This document shows positions 8,802 to 17,356 of a stretch of 64,000 nt of DNA, one piece after another (position 1 is the first letter of the stretch; each line of letters starts with the position of its first letter). Source of the DNA: Burkholderia sp. SRS-W-2-2016 (GTDB lineage Bacteria; Pseudomonadota; Gammaproteobacteria; Burkholderiales; Burkholderiaceae); the NCBI RefSeq assembly GCF_001931485.1, contig NZ_MSDV01000026.1, positions 62,001 through 126,000 on the forward strand. The letters are read 5' to 3'. The notes beneath the pieces were generated by a model, which saw only the letters and a list, made by a program, of their open reading frames with translations, was not told the origin of the DNA and did not search any database. The translations under genes and the position numbers were made by a program.

Positions 8802-10295
8802 ATGAAACGCTTCCACGACCTCCGGCACGCGCGCATCGGCAGACTGCTGAAAGCGATGCAGGGGCGACCGATCGCATTGATCGTGCTGGTCGGCCTGAGT
8901 CTGCTGAACCTGATCAGCGAATGGCCGAGCGACATTGCGCGTCCGTCGTTTGTCGATACGGTCGACGAAGCCCTGCCCGACTCGTTCAAATCGGCTCGGC
9001 AACTGCTGTTCGATCAGTACGAGCGCCACTATCCGCGCGTGCCGGACGCGCAGCCGGTGATCATCGTCGAGATCGACGAGGAGACGCTCGCGGCCACCGG
9101 CCAGTGGCCGTGGCCGCGCAACCGCCTCGCCGGTCTGATCGACGCGATTGCGGCGCAGAAACCACTGGCGATCGGACTCGACATCTATATGCCAGAGCCG
9201 GACGAGACCTCTCCCGAGCGCGTCGCCGACAACCTGCCGCCCGGCAGCACCGCACTCGCCGCCGCGTTGCGCGCGCTGCCGACACACGACGGGATTCTCG
9301 CCGCGTCGTTGCACGCGGCGCCGACGATCCTCGGCGCGGCCGCGCTCGATCATCCCGCGGTCGAGACCCGCACCTCACTGCGCAGCGCGCCGATCCTGCT
9401 GCACGGCAACGCTACGCTCGCTCGCGTGCCGCGCTTCGACTATGTGCTCGCGAGCCTGCCGATGCTGCAGGCGGCCGCGCATGGACAGGCGCTGCTGAGC
9501 GTCGCGTTGGAACAAGGCGTGGTCCGGCATTTGCCGCTCGTGATGGGACTTGGCGACAAACTCGTGCCGAGTCTGCCGATCGAAATGCTGCGCGTCGCGA
9601 CCGGGTCGCCTGCCATCGATGTCTATACCGACCGCTCGGGCGTGCAAACAGTCGGCGTCGCGGATGCGCTGGTGCCGACGCAACCGGGCGGCGACATCTG
9701 GCTGCATTTCGCGTCGATCCACTCGACGCTGGCGCGCTACGTGTCGGCGCGCGAGGTGCTGCAACGCACGGTCGACCCGCAACGCTTTCGCGACAAACTC
9801 GTGCTGGTCGGCCTGACCGGCGCCGGCGTGACCGACATGCGCACGACGCCGCTCGGCGAACTCGTGCCGGGGATCGAGATTCAGGCGCAGGTGATCGAGA
9901 CGATCTTCGAAGGCCGTTTCCTGCGCCGCCCGACATGGCTGAAATGGGCGGAGACCGGCTTCATCATGGTGTTCGGGCTGCTGATCATCTGGTACGTGCC
10001 ACGCAAGGGCACGCGGCTGCCGTCGTTTATGAAGGCGGTGCCGAGGGGACTCGCGGTGGTCGGCGTGTCGCTGCATCTGCTGAACGTGCTGTGCTGCTTT
10101 TATATTTTCGTCCGCTTCGGGTTTCTCATCGATGCGGCGGCGATTTTTATCATTCTGTCCGCTGTGATGGGGTGTTTTCTGTCACCGACGTTGCTGCATC
10201 AGCTGGAGGGCGGTGCGGGTGAGCAAGCGCCGGTCGGACAGGCGCAGCCTCCGGTTGAGTCGCAAGCTCAAGCCCAGCGCGCGCGCCGCCACTAG
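8802..10295 (+). CDS. CHASE2 sensor protein without a cytoplasmic output domain
   Basis: 497-residue inner-membrane protein. It has one N-terminal membrane segment (about 26-44), a large periplasmic CHASE2 domain (VIIVEIDEETLAATGQWPWP, RNRLAGLIDAI, AIGLDIYMPEPD, FRDKLVLVGLTGAGVTDMRTTPLG) and three C-terminal membrane segments starting at about residue 385. CHASE2 normally feeds a kinase, cyclase or GGDEF domain; here the chain stops after a 40-residue Gln/Ala tail. I see no frameshift joining a downstream output domain. Because FecR and OmpA partners sit directly upstream, it may sense the envelope through them; that is inference. Confidence 0.82.
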   Translation: MKRFHDLRHARIGRLLKAMQGRPIALIVLVGLSLLNLISEWPSDIARPSFVDTVDEALPDSFKSARQLLFDQYERHYPRVPDAQPVIIVEIDEETLAATGQWPWPRNRLAGLIDAIAAQKPLAIGLDIYMPEPDETSPERVADNLPPGSTALAAALRALPTHDGILAASLHAAPTILGAAALDHPAVETRTSLRSAPILLHGNATLARVPRFDYVLASLPMLQAAAHGQALLSVALEQGVVRHLPLVMGLGDKLVPSLPIEMLRVATGSPAIDVYTDRSGVQTVGVADALVPTQPGGDIWLHFASIHSTLARYVSAREVLQRTVDPQRFRDKLVLVGLTGAGVTDMRTTPLGELVPGIEIQAQVIETIFEGRFLRRPTWLKWAETGFIMVFGLLIIWYVPRKGTRLPSFMKAVPRGLAVVGVSLHLLNVLCCFYIFVRFGFLIDAAAIFIILSAVMGCFLSPTLLHQLEGGAGEQAPVGQAQPPVESQAQAQRARRH

Positions 10296-10386
10296 CCCGG
10301 CCGGCCGATAACAGCCCGAACGCGACGCCCCAGGTCAAGCATCCACATTATTCCGTGCCCGAACTTGCAGCCGCTAAGATAACTTT

Positions 10387-10399
10387 TCTTATCATAAGA
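10387..10399. promoter_or_regulatory. short perfect palindrome upstream of recombinase
   Basis: TCTTATCATAAGA (6-bp arms around C) sits 28 bp before the recombinase start in an AT-rich pocket. TTGCAG (10365-10370) and TATCAT (10390-10395) could be promoter hexamers, with 19-bp spacing. It may be an operator or a promoter element. Confidence 0.35.
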
Positions 10400-10427
10400 C
10401 ATCGATTTACGCGTTAAACTCACGCTC

Positions 10428-12191
10428 ATGAAATCGCGCCCCGCCACCACACCGTCACTCCCCGCCCCCACCGCCGCCACGCTGCCCAACGCCGACGAAC
10501 TCGCGGTATTACGCGCGTGGTACGCGGGCCTGCCGGTACGGCAGGCGGTAGCACGCTACCTGCCCGCGCAACTGGGCGAGCACAAATCCGCGCGCGGCGT
10601 GCTCGGCAAAATCCGTCGCCAGCTGCTGGCCGTTGCGCGCTCCCTGCATCGCGCCGATCTCGCCGCGCTGCTCGACCATCCGGCCAACGAACGCGAACAG
10701 CACGCGAAGACCGTCGCGCACGTGATCGAGATCCTGCGCACCGCGCGTCCAGCCGCGCCGCAAATCGCCGACGACATCGAACAATGGCTCGCCCCGCGCG
10801 CGGTGCGCGTGCTGCGCGAACACGGCATCGCGACGCTGGCCGATCTGACCGTGCGGGTGCCGCGCCGGCGTCAATGGTGGAAAGCGGTGCCCGGCCTCGG
10901 CGCGGCGAGTGCGCGCGCGATCGAACAGTTCTTTGCCGCGTGGCCCGCGCTCACCGAAAAGGCCCGCACGCTGATCGTGGCGAGCCAGCGCAGCGACATC
11001 GTGCCGTGGGAAACGCTGAAGCTGCCGCACGAGGTCGACGGCAGCAACGGCACGTTTCGCGCGCCGGCGGCGACCTGCACGCTGGACGCATCGAACGACT
11101 ACGAAGCCGTGCAGACCTGGCTCGCGCTGCAGGAGTCGCCCGCGACCCGGCGCACGTATCGCAAGGAAGCCGAGCGTCTGATCCTGTGGGCGATCGTCGA
11201 ACGGGACCGCGCGCTGTCGTCGCTGACCACCGAAGACGCGATCGCGTATCGCGCGTTTCTGCGCCGTCCTGCGCCGCACGCACGCTGGGTCGGCCCGGTG
11301 CGGCCGCGTACGTCGCCGGAATGGCGGCCGTTCAACGGCAATCTGTCGGAGCGCTCGGTCGCGCACGCGCTGTCGATCCTCGGCGCGCTGATGCGCTGGC
11401 TGATCGAGCAACGCTACGTGCTCGCCAATCCGTTTTCCGGCGTGAAAGTGCGCGGCGGCAACGGCGCGGCGACGCTCGATACGTCGCATGCGTTCACCGA
11501 AGGCGAATGGGCGCTAGTGCGCACGATCGCCGACGGCCTCGAGTTTCGCGACGACGCGGCAGCGTCATCGGCAAGATCGGCACGATCGGCGCCATCGCCC
11601 TCATCCGGCTGGAGCGTGCCGGCCGCGCAGCGTCTGCGTTTTCTGCTCGATTTCGGCTATGCGACCGGCTTGCGCGCGAGCGAACTGGTCGGCGCGACGC
11701 TCGGCAACGTCAGAACGGATGCGCGCGGCGATCACTGGTTGCACGTGACCGGCAAGGGCAACAAGCTCGCGCAGGTCGCGCTGCCGCCGCTCGCGTGGGA
11801 TGCGCTCGCGCGCTATCTGGCCGAACGGGGACTACCGGTTGTGGCGGTGCAATGGCGTCCGCAAACACCGGTCATCGGCAGTCTCGAAACGGACAGCGCC
11901 GCGGCGATCAGCAGCGTGCGGTTGTGGGGTGTGCTCAAGCGCTTCTTTCTGCTGGCCGCGGCCGATATCGAAGCGGATCATCCGCCTCTCGCCGCCAAAC
12001 TGCGCGACGCCAGCACCCACTGGATGCGCCACACGCATGCAAGCCATGCGCTCAGCCGCGGCGCCGAACTGACGACGGTGCGGGACAATCTGCGGCACGC
12101 ATCCGTGTCGACCACGTCGATCTATCTGCACAGCGATGAAGTCACCCGGGCGCGGCAGATCGGCGACGCGTTTGCAACGAGACGACGCTAG
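10428..12191 (+). CDS. tyrosine recombinase / phage-type integrase
   Basis: 587-residue protein with the full catalytic set: Arg416 in ATGLRASELVG, Lys in TGKGNK, His531-x-x-Arg534 in HWMRHTHASH, a second His in NLRHASV, and the nucleophile Tyr566 in TSIYLHSDE. The N-terminal 200 residues hold a domain often seen in Burkholderiales integrases (WYAGLPVRQAVARYLPAQLG), with a helix-hairpin-like LREHGIATLADLTVRV stretch, then a core-binding SAM-like segment. No phage, island or cassette genes flank it, so it may act as a housekeeping or orphan recombinase. ATG 10428 is the first start after an AT-rich promoter-like stretch. Confidence 0.85.
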   Translation: MKSRPATTPSLPAPTAATLPNADELAVLRAWYAGLPVRQAVARYLPAQLGEHKSARGVLGKIRRQLLAVARSLHRADLAALLDHPANEREQHAKTVAHVIEILRTARPAAPQIADDIEQWLAPRAVRVLREHGIATLADLTVRVPRRRQWWKAVPGLGAASARAIEQFFAAWPALTEKARTLIVASQRSDIVPWETLKLPHEVDGSNGTFRAPAATCTLDASNDYEAVQTWLALQESPATRRTYRKEAERLILWAIVERDRALSSLTTEDAIAYRAFLRRPAPHARWVGPVRPRTSPEWRPFNGNLSERSVAHALSILGALMRWLIEQRYVLANPFSGVKVRGGNGAATLDTSHAFTEGEWALVRTIADGLEFRDDAAASSARSARSAPSPSSGWSVPAAQRLRFLLDFGYATGLRASELVGATLGNVRTDARGDHWLHVTGKGNKLAQVALPPLAWDALARYLAERGLPVVAVQWRPQTPVIGSLETDSAAAISSVRLWGVLKRFFLLAAADIEADHPPLAAKLRDASTHWMRHTHASHALSRGAELTTVRDNLRHASVSTTSIYLHSDEVTRARQIGDAFATRRR

Positions 12192-12207
12192 TCGCTCGTC
12201 CGCGCTT

Positions 12208-12447
12208 CTACACCGCGATGGTCCGGGTCGTCTTCAGCGCGATCCAGGTCATCCCTTCGCGCAGCCCTTCGAGCACCGCTTCGCGTTCGGACGCAAAGGT
12301 CGTCGCGTGGTGAAAGCCATGTTCGAAGTCGCCGCCCGGCGACGAATGCTTGACGAAGATCGTCGACTGGTAGCCGCCGCCTTGCGCCTCGTTCGTCCGC
12401 ACGCTCACGGACCAGGTTCCCTGTTGCAGGTTTGCCGATAACGTCAT
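12208..12447 (-). CDS. conserved small protein of unknown function
   Basis: 79-residue soluble protein starting MTLSANLQQGTWSVSVRT and ending LREGMTWIALKTTRTIAV. ATG 12447 has AAGGAG at 12453-12458. I do not recognise a domain. Its promoter side carries a perfect FNR box (12575-12588), placing it in the low-oxygen block with the stress proteins next door. A longer frame reaching 12588 is not used because it would run across that box. Confidence 0.6.
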   Translation of the reverse strand: MTLSANLQQGTWSVSVRTNEAQGGGYQSTIFVKHSSPGGDFEHGFHHATTFASEREAVLEGLREGMTWIALKTTRTIAV

Positions 12448-12574
12448 TGGGGACTCCTTCTGTTTTTCGCCCGCGCATGCCGACCGGTCACGCGCGCCGG
12501 AAACCGCTCGCGCGCCCGGGCTTCCCGGCGCCGTGGGCCGAAACTTCAGCGTAGCCGTGCGCCGTGCCGCGCCT

Positions 12575-12588
12575 TTGATCCACATCAA
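12575..12588. promoter_or_regulatory. FNR/ANR box, perfect consensus
   Basis: TTGATCCACATCAA is an exact TTGAT-N4-ATCAA site. It lies 128 bp upstream of the minus-strand small gene (start 12447) and about 190 bp from the stress protein at 12780. The FNR-type regulator at 17357 is the natural binder. Confidence 0.7.
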
Positions 12589-12698
12589 ATGCGGCCGGAC
12601 GCACGGGCAAGCCGCGAACTCCCTGTGAGCCGCTGTCGAATTCGCCGGGCAGACGCGAATGAAGCGAGCGCAACCGCGGCTCCCGCGTCGACGCGAAC

Positions 12699-12712
12699 TT
12701 GACCTCAGTCAA
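12699..12712. promoter_or_regulatory. FNR-type box upstream of universal stress protein
   Basis: TTGACCTCAGTCAA, a symmetric variant of the FNR site, is centred about 74 bp before the ATG at 12780. A class II activator position (-41.5) would put the transcript start near 12747. Confidence 0.6.
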
Positions 12713-12779
12713 ACACGTCGGCGCATGAGCCCGGAAAATTTCGTCCATCAGTCCGCCAACCACCCGCAAGGAGCGGATC

Positions 12780-13736
12780 ATGAACTCCCCGCTTTCAGCC
12801 TCTCCAACATCGACGCTGCCCACCAAAGTACTGGTCGCGCTCGATCGTTCCACCGCATCGCAACATGCGCTCGCGTACGCGAGCCGTCTCGTCGCGCCGG
12901 GCGGCGCGATCCGTCTGGTCAGCATTGCGGAGAACCCGCGCACGCTGGTGCCGGCGGGATCGCTGGTACGCAGCGTGCTGGACGCCGCGCGCGACGAACT
13001 TCTGCGCGACGCGCACGACGCGCTGGCCGCCGGCGTCGAAACCCTGTCGGGTTGCGACGCGAGCGTGGACACCACGGCAATCGATCTGGCGAAGTCCGGC
13101 GGCGACGTCGTGCACGCGCTGCTCGATGCGGCCCGCGCGTGGCAGGCGGATCTGATCGTCACCGGCGCGCATCAGCATCACGGCTTGCTGCGCTGGGTCG
13201 AAGGCACCGTTTCCGCGCCGTTGGCGCGATTCGCTCCGTGCCCGATCCTGATCGTTCCCGCCGCCGCTGACGCACAGGAGCGCCCTTCGCTCCAGCGCAT
13301 CCTGTTCGCGGTCGATGGCAGCGAACAGGCCAGCGCGGCGCTCCGCTATGGCGTGCGCTTCGCCACGCCGGACACGTCGTTGCGAGCAATCTATGTAGTC
13401 GATCGCGCGGAGCGCCTGAGCGGCCTCAGCGCACGCGCGCTGTCGGTCACCACGCTGGAAGACGCGTTCGCCAACGAAGGCGTGCGCGTGCTTGGCGCGG
13501 CCCGTCCCGTGTTGACGGATGCATCCGGCGGAGCGGGCACCGAACTCGTGCTGACCGAGCGCAGCGGCGACGACGTGGCCCACGCGATCGTGCGCGAGGC
13601 CGCGCGCTGGCAGGCGGACATGATCGTGATGGGCACGCACGGGCGACGCGGCGTGACCCGCTGGCTGCTGGGCAGCGTCGCCGAGCGGGTCGCGCGGCTT
13701 ACGCCGGTGCCGCTGCTGCTCGTCCAGGCATCATGA
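12780..13736 (+). CDS. universal stress protein, two Usp domains
   Basis: 318-residue tandem UspA protein. Domain 1 (about 15-160) begins KVLVALDRSTASQHALAYAS; domain 2 (about 172-317) begins RILFAVDGSEQASAALRYG and has the nucleotide-binding ending MGTHGRRGVTRWLLGSVAER, with G-x2-G-x9-G-S. Domain 1 has the related VTGAHQHHGLLRWVEGTV, in which the ATP-binding glycines are changed, so probably only domain 2 binds ATP. The start is preceded by AAGGAG and by the box at 12699. The role is survival under energy or oxygen limitation. Confidence 0.9.
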   Translation: MNSPLSASPTSTLPTKVLVALDRSTASQHALAYASRLVAPGGAIRLVSIAENPRTLVPAGSLVRSVLDAARDELLRDAHDALAAGVETLSGCDASVDTTAIDLAKSGGDVVHALLDAARAWQADLIVTGAHQHHGLLRWVEGTVSAPLARFAPCPILIVPAAADAQERPSLQRILFAVDGSEQASAALRYGVRFATPDTSLRAIYVVDRAERLSGLSARALSVTTLEDAFANEGVRVLGAARPVLTDASGGAGTELVLTERSGDDVAHAIVREAARWQADMIVMGTHGRRGVTRWLLGSVAERVARLTPVPLLLVQAS

Positions 13737-14066
13737 CGTCCGCCCATCGGCGCGGCTGTTAAACAACGCGACGACCGTTGTTTCCAGCTGTTTTTCGGCG
13801 AGATCGAACGCGCGGCGAATCGCTTCCTCCGCGTTCGCATTCGTGCAATGCGCGATCGGCCGGAGTTCGTGGGCCGCCGTGATCAGATCGAGCCGCACGT
13901 CATAGAGCGGGTTGCCGGAACGGGTGCCGAGCGCCTCGATCGCGAGATGGCAGTTCGACAGCAGCGCGCCGAACCGCGCGAGACGCACCAGTTGCGCCCC
14001 CGCCTCCGCTTCCAGTTGCGCCGCGCCGGCGAAGCCGAGATAGACGACCTGCATGCCGATGCCCAT
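13731..14066 (-). CDS. HPF/RaiA-like ribosome-associated protein (probable)
   Basis: 111-residue protein starting MGIGMQVVYLGFAGAAQLEA. Its length and pattern resemble ribosome hibernation factors: one helix, a strand with CHLAIEALG, a strand VRLDLITAAHELRPIAHC, then a basic/acidic helix NAEEAIRRAFDLAEKQLE. ATG 14066 has GGAGG six bases upstream. It overlaps the 3' end of the stress gene at 12780 by 6 bp (tail to tail). Stress proteins and HPF genes are often kept together in low-oxygen loci of Burkholderia. Assignment is by general pattern, so moderate. Confidence 0.6.
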   Translation of the reverse strand: MGIGMQVVYLGFAGAAQLEAEAGAQLVRLARFGALLSNCHLAIEALGTRSGNPLYDVRLDLITAAHELRPIAHCTNANAEEAIRRAFDLAEKQLETTVVALFNSRADGRTS

Positions 14067-14168
14067 GCTTGCCTCCGCGCTCCGAAAATCGCCCGGGCAC
14101 TGCCCGGCCAGTCCGCTATCAGCGCTGTTTGCCACTGGCTTATCGTGTGCCGACGCGCAACGCAGTAT

Positions 14169-14182
14169 TTGACCTGGGTCAA
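14169..14182. promoter_or_regulatory. FNR-type box upstream of second universal stress protein
   Basis: TTGACCTGGGTCAA is centred about 104 bp before the ATG at 14280. A transcript start near 14217 would fit a class II FNR promoter. The same sequence lies 100 bp from the divergent HPF-like gene. Confidence 0.6.
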
Positions 14183-14279
14183 ACTCGGCACGCCCGCCGC
14201 TCCTAGACTCGATCTCACCACGGGCGGCCCGCCCGTTTCTGACGTTCTCAGATTCTTACGTTCTGCACGGAGCCCGGCG

Positions 14280-15119
14280 ATGAGCTACCACAGCATCCTC
14301 GTTCACCTCGATACGAGCGCTCGCGCGCACCCGCGTCTGGAGTTCGCGTTGCAGCTCGCGCACCGCTTTCACGCGCGGCTGACCGGCTTGTTCTCGACCT
14401 ACGTGCCGCCGCGCCACGCGTTTCTCGTGATGGCCGGCACCGCCGGGTATTACGCCGAGCACGAGCGCCAGCGCCACGAACGGGCCGGCGCGCTGGAGCG
14501 GCTGTTTCGTGCGGAACTCGCGCGCGCGAACGTCGACGGCGAGTGGATCGCGGCGAACGGCTATGCGAACGACGCGGTGCCGCCGTACGCGCGTCTGGCC
14601 GATCTGATCGTGCTCGGGCAGTCCAATCCGGCCGATCCCGAGTCTTTTGTCGCCGAGCAGTTCGTCGAGCACATTGTGTTGTCGGCCGGGCGTCCGGTGC
14701 TGCTGGTGCCGTCGGCGGGAACCTTCGCGGCGCCGGGCCGGCACGCGCTGATCGCCTGGGACGGCAGCCGCGAAGCGACCCGCGCGATCGCCGACGCGCT
14801 GCCGTTGCTGGTGGATGCCGCAAAAGTCACGCTGCTGACCGTCCATTCGCCACGCGACCGGACCGCGCCCGATCGCATTGCCGGCGCCGACATCGCGCAG
14901 AGCATCGCCCGTCACGGCGTGAAGGCCGACGTACGGGAGCTGAGCGTCGCAACCGATACGCCGGTCGGCGACGCGCTGCTGTCGCAGGCGTCCGAGCTCG
15001 GTTGCGACCTGATCGTGATGGGCGCGTACGCGCATTCGCGCCTGCACGAAGTCGTGCTGGGAGGCGCGACGCGCACGATGCTGCGCTCGATGACGGTGCC
15101 GGTCCTGCTGTCGCATTGA
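14280..15119 (+). CDS. universal stress protein, two Usp domains
   Basis: 279-residue tandem UspA protein. The first half starts SILVHLDTSARAHPRLEFAL and the second half (about 155 on) HALIAWDGSREATRAIADAL, ending IVMGAYAHSRLHEVVLGGATRTML, the Usp fold without the standard ATP loop glycines. It resembles the long Usp proteins that start YHSILVHLD. The ATG at 14280 follows CACGGAGCCCGGCG. It is 44 bp upstream of a sensor kinase and lies behind the FNR-type box at 14169. Confidence 0.88.
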   Translation: MSYHSILVHLDTSARAHPRLEFALQLAHRFHARLTGLFSTYVPPRHAFLVMAGTAGYYAEHERQRHERAGALERLFRAELARANVDGEWIAANGYANDAVPPYARLADLIVLGQSNPADPESFVAEQFVEHIVLSAGRPVLLVPSAGTFAAPGRHALIAWDGSREATRAIADALPLLVDAAKVTLLTVHSPRDRTAPDRIAGADIAQSIARHGVKADVRELSVATDTPVGDALLSQASELGCDLIVMGAYAHSRLHEVVLGGATRTMLRSMTVPVLLSH

Positions 15120-15163
15120 CGGTGGATCGAAGCCATCCCGACGGCCCCCGTCAGCAGAACGCG

Positions 15164-16549
15164 ATGTTCACCCGTAACGCAGATCGTCGGGCGTCGCTGG
15201 CCGGTGCGGCGCTGCGCGCTCTGCTGACCTACGCGCTCGCTACCGCCGTCGCGCTCGTCGCCAGCCGCGTGGTCGCGCGCAATCCGGCGCACGCGCACGC
15301 TGCCGCGCTGCTGCTCGTCGCCGGCATGACGGCCGCCGCGCTGCTCGCCGCGCTGGTGTGGCTGGCCGCCGCGTCGCGGGTGCTAGCCGACCCCAGGCGC
15401 GCCGAGGCGCGGATGATGGCGATCATCCGCTCGTCGATGGAAGCGATCATCACGATCGACGACTCGCAGAACATCGTGTTCTTCAATCCGGCCGCCGAGC
15501 GGATGTTCGGTGTCGGCGCGGCCGAAGCGATCGGCACGCCGCTCGCGCGCTTCGTGCCGCTGCGCTTCAGAAGCGCGCACGCGGCGCACGTCGCGAAGTT
15601 CGGCGTAACCGGCATCGCCGACACGAGGATGGGCGGCCAGCGCGTGTTGCCGGGCCTGCGCGCGAACGGCGAGGAATTCCCGCTCGAGGCATCGATTTCG
15701 CAAACCGGCGAAGACGCCGGCAAGCTGTACACGGTGATGCTGCGCGACGTCACCGCGCGGGTCGAAGCGGAACATGCGCTGCAGCAGTCGCGCGAGGAGT
15801 TGCGGCAGTTGTCGGCGAATCTGCAGAACGTGCGCGAAGCGGAACAACGCCGGATCGCGCGCGAACTGCACGACGATCTCGGCCAGCAGCTGGCCGCGTT
15901 GAAGATGGATCTGGCGACGCTTGAACAGACGCTGTGCGAACGCGGCGCGGCGCGCGCCGGAAGCGCTGCGAGAAGCATGGCCGCAACGACTGCCGCAACC
16001 ACCGCCGGCGTCGCCGCGCAATTGCGCGGCATGCACGGCGTAATCGACTCCACAGTCGCGTCGCTGCGCCGGATCGCCGCCGACCTGCGCCCGGTCATGC
16101 TCGACGATCTCGGACTCGTCGCCGCGCTCGACTGGCTCGCCAACGACTTCACCCGCCGCTACGGCATCGAGGTCGCGCGCCGGATCGAACCGCTCGACGC
16201 CGCGTATTCGCGGCAACGCGCGACCGCGCTGTTTCGCATCGTTCAGGAAGCGCTGAACAACGTCGCGCGTCACGCGGACGCGAGCGCCGTCGAACTGACG
16301 CTCGACACGCGCGGCCCCGATTGCATGCTGCGGATAGCGGATAATGGCCGCGGAGCGTGTCGCCCGCCGCCGGGCGACACCCGGCACAAACCCTTCGGCC
16401 TGATCGGCGTGCGCGAACGCGCTCACACGCTCGGCGGTTCGGTCCGGATCGATACGGCCGATAACGCGGGTTTCGCCGTCACCGTGACGTTTCCCCTGCA
16501 ATCGCTGCAACAGGCAGAGAGCGACCATGATCAAGGTGTTGCTGGCTGA
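15164..16549 (+). CDS. PAS sensor histidine kinase, HisKA_3 type
   Basis: 461-residue membrane kinase. Two N-terminal membrane segments (about 12-35 and 45-68) are followed by a PAS domain (about 80-200, FNPAAERMFGVGAAEAIG), the HisKA_3 dimerisation helix with phospho-accepting His236 in RRIARELHDDLGQQ, and an ATPase domain with N box LNNVARHA and G box GLIGVRERAHTLGG. An Ala/Thr-rich insert lies at about 260-280. ATG 15164 is used; an in-frame GTG at 15122 is also possible. It overlaps the regulator gene by 23 bp and is its probable partner. Confidence 0.85.
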   Translation: MFTRNADRRASLAGAALRALLTYALATAVALVASRVVARNPAHAHAAALLLVAGMTAAALLAALVWLAAASRVLADPRRAEARMMAIIRSSMEAIITIDDSQNIVFFNPAAERMFGVGAAEAIGTPLARFVPLRFRSAHAAHVAKFGVTGIADTRMGGQRVLPGLRANGEEFPLEASISQTGEDAGKLYTVMLRDVTARVEAEHALQQSREELRQLSANLQNVREAEQRRIARELHDDLGQQLAALKMDLATLEQTLCERGAARAGSAARSMAATTAATTAGVAAQLRGMHGVIDSTVASLRRIAADLRPVMLDDLGLVAALDWLANDFTRRYGIEVARRIEPLDAAYSRQRATALFRIVQEALNNVARHADASAVELTLDTRGPDCMLRIADNGRGACRPPPGDTRHKPFGLIGVRERAHTLGGSVRIDTADNAGFAVTVTFPLQSLQQAESDHDQGVAG

Positions 16550-17174
16550 CGACCACACGCTCGTGCGCGAAGGGCTGCGCCATATCCTGCAGAAAGCCAG
16601 CGGCTTCGAGGTGGCCGGCGAGGCGGCCGACAGCGCCTCGACGATCGCGCTGATCCGCGCGACCGACGCGCAGGTGCTGGTGCTCGATCTGTCGATGCCC
16701 GGGCGCAACGGTCTCGAACTGATCCGCCAGATCAAGGACGAGAAACCCGCGCTGCGCATTCTCGTGCTGACCATGCACGCGGAGCAGCAATACGCGGTGC
16801 GCGCGTTCAAGGCGGGCGCATCCGGCTATCTGACCAAGGAAAGCGCGAGCGCCGAACTGGTCGGCGCGGTCACGAAGATCGCCGCCGGCGGCGTCTACGT
16901 GAGCCTCGCGATGGCCGAGCGCTTCGCGCAGAATCTGCAGGAGCCGGCCGACACGCTGCCGCACCAGCGGCTGTCCAATCGCGAATTCGAGGTGTTCCGG
17001 CGGATCGTCGGCGGTCAGAGCATCACCGAAATCGCCAACGAATTGTGCGTCAGCGTGAAGACGATCAGCACGCACAAGACCCGCATCCTCGAAAAAATGC
17101 AGATGCCCAACGAGAACGGGCTGCTGCGCTACGCAATCCGTCACAAGCTGTTCGACGACGAAAACGAGCTCTAA
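16527..17174 (+). CDS. NarL/FixJ-type response regulator
   Basis: 215-residue regulator. The receiver domain has acidic pair Asp-Asp at 8-9 (ADDHTLVREGL), phospho-acceptor Asp54 in VLVLDLSMPG, Thr in LTMHAE and Lys in YLTKES. The C-terminal LuxR HTH (about 148-210) reads LSNREFEVFRRIVGG, QSITEIANELCVSVKTISTH. Encoded directly after and overlapping the kinase at 15164, so the pair forms a two-component system; the second kinase at 18254 may also use it. Located inside the FNR-box block, it likely tunes the low-oxygen response. Confidence 0.9.
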   Translation: MIKVLLADDHTLVREGLRHILQKASGFEVAGEAADSASTIALIRATDAQVLVLDLSMPGRNGLELIRQIKDEKPALRILVLTMHAEQQYAVRAFKAGASGYLTKESASAELVGAVTKIAAGGVYVSLAMAERFAQNLQEPADTLPHQRLSNREFEVFRRIVGGQSITEIANELCVSVKTISTHKTRILEKMQMPNENGLLRYAIRHKLFDDENEL

Positions 17175-17356
17175 TCGGCTCTTCTCCTCGCGCGTTAGGA
17201 ATTTTCCTACAGCCGCTACCCGAATTCCGAGTCCCACTTAAAGCCTGGCCGATATATTTTTGAGATACAGGCACCGATACTGATTGGCACCGACACCACC
17301 GCCGCCGCGTCATCCGACGCGGCGGGCGCATTACGCGTAGCCAACCGGAGCCGATC

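Noticed and set aside
10428..12191. Recombinase as part of an integrated element
   Set aside because: No other phage, plasmid or cassette genes, attachment repeats or tRNA were found beside it.
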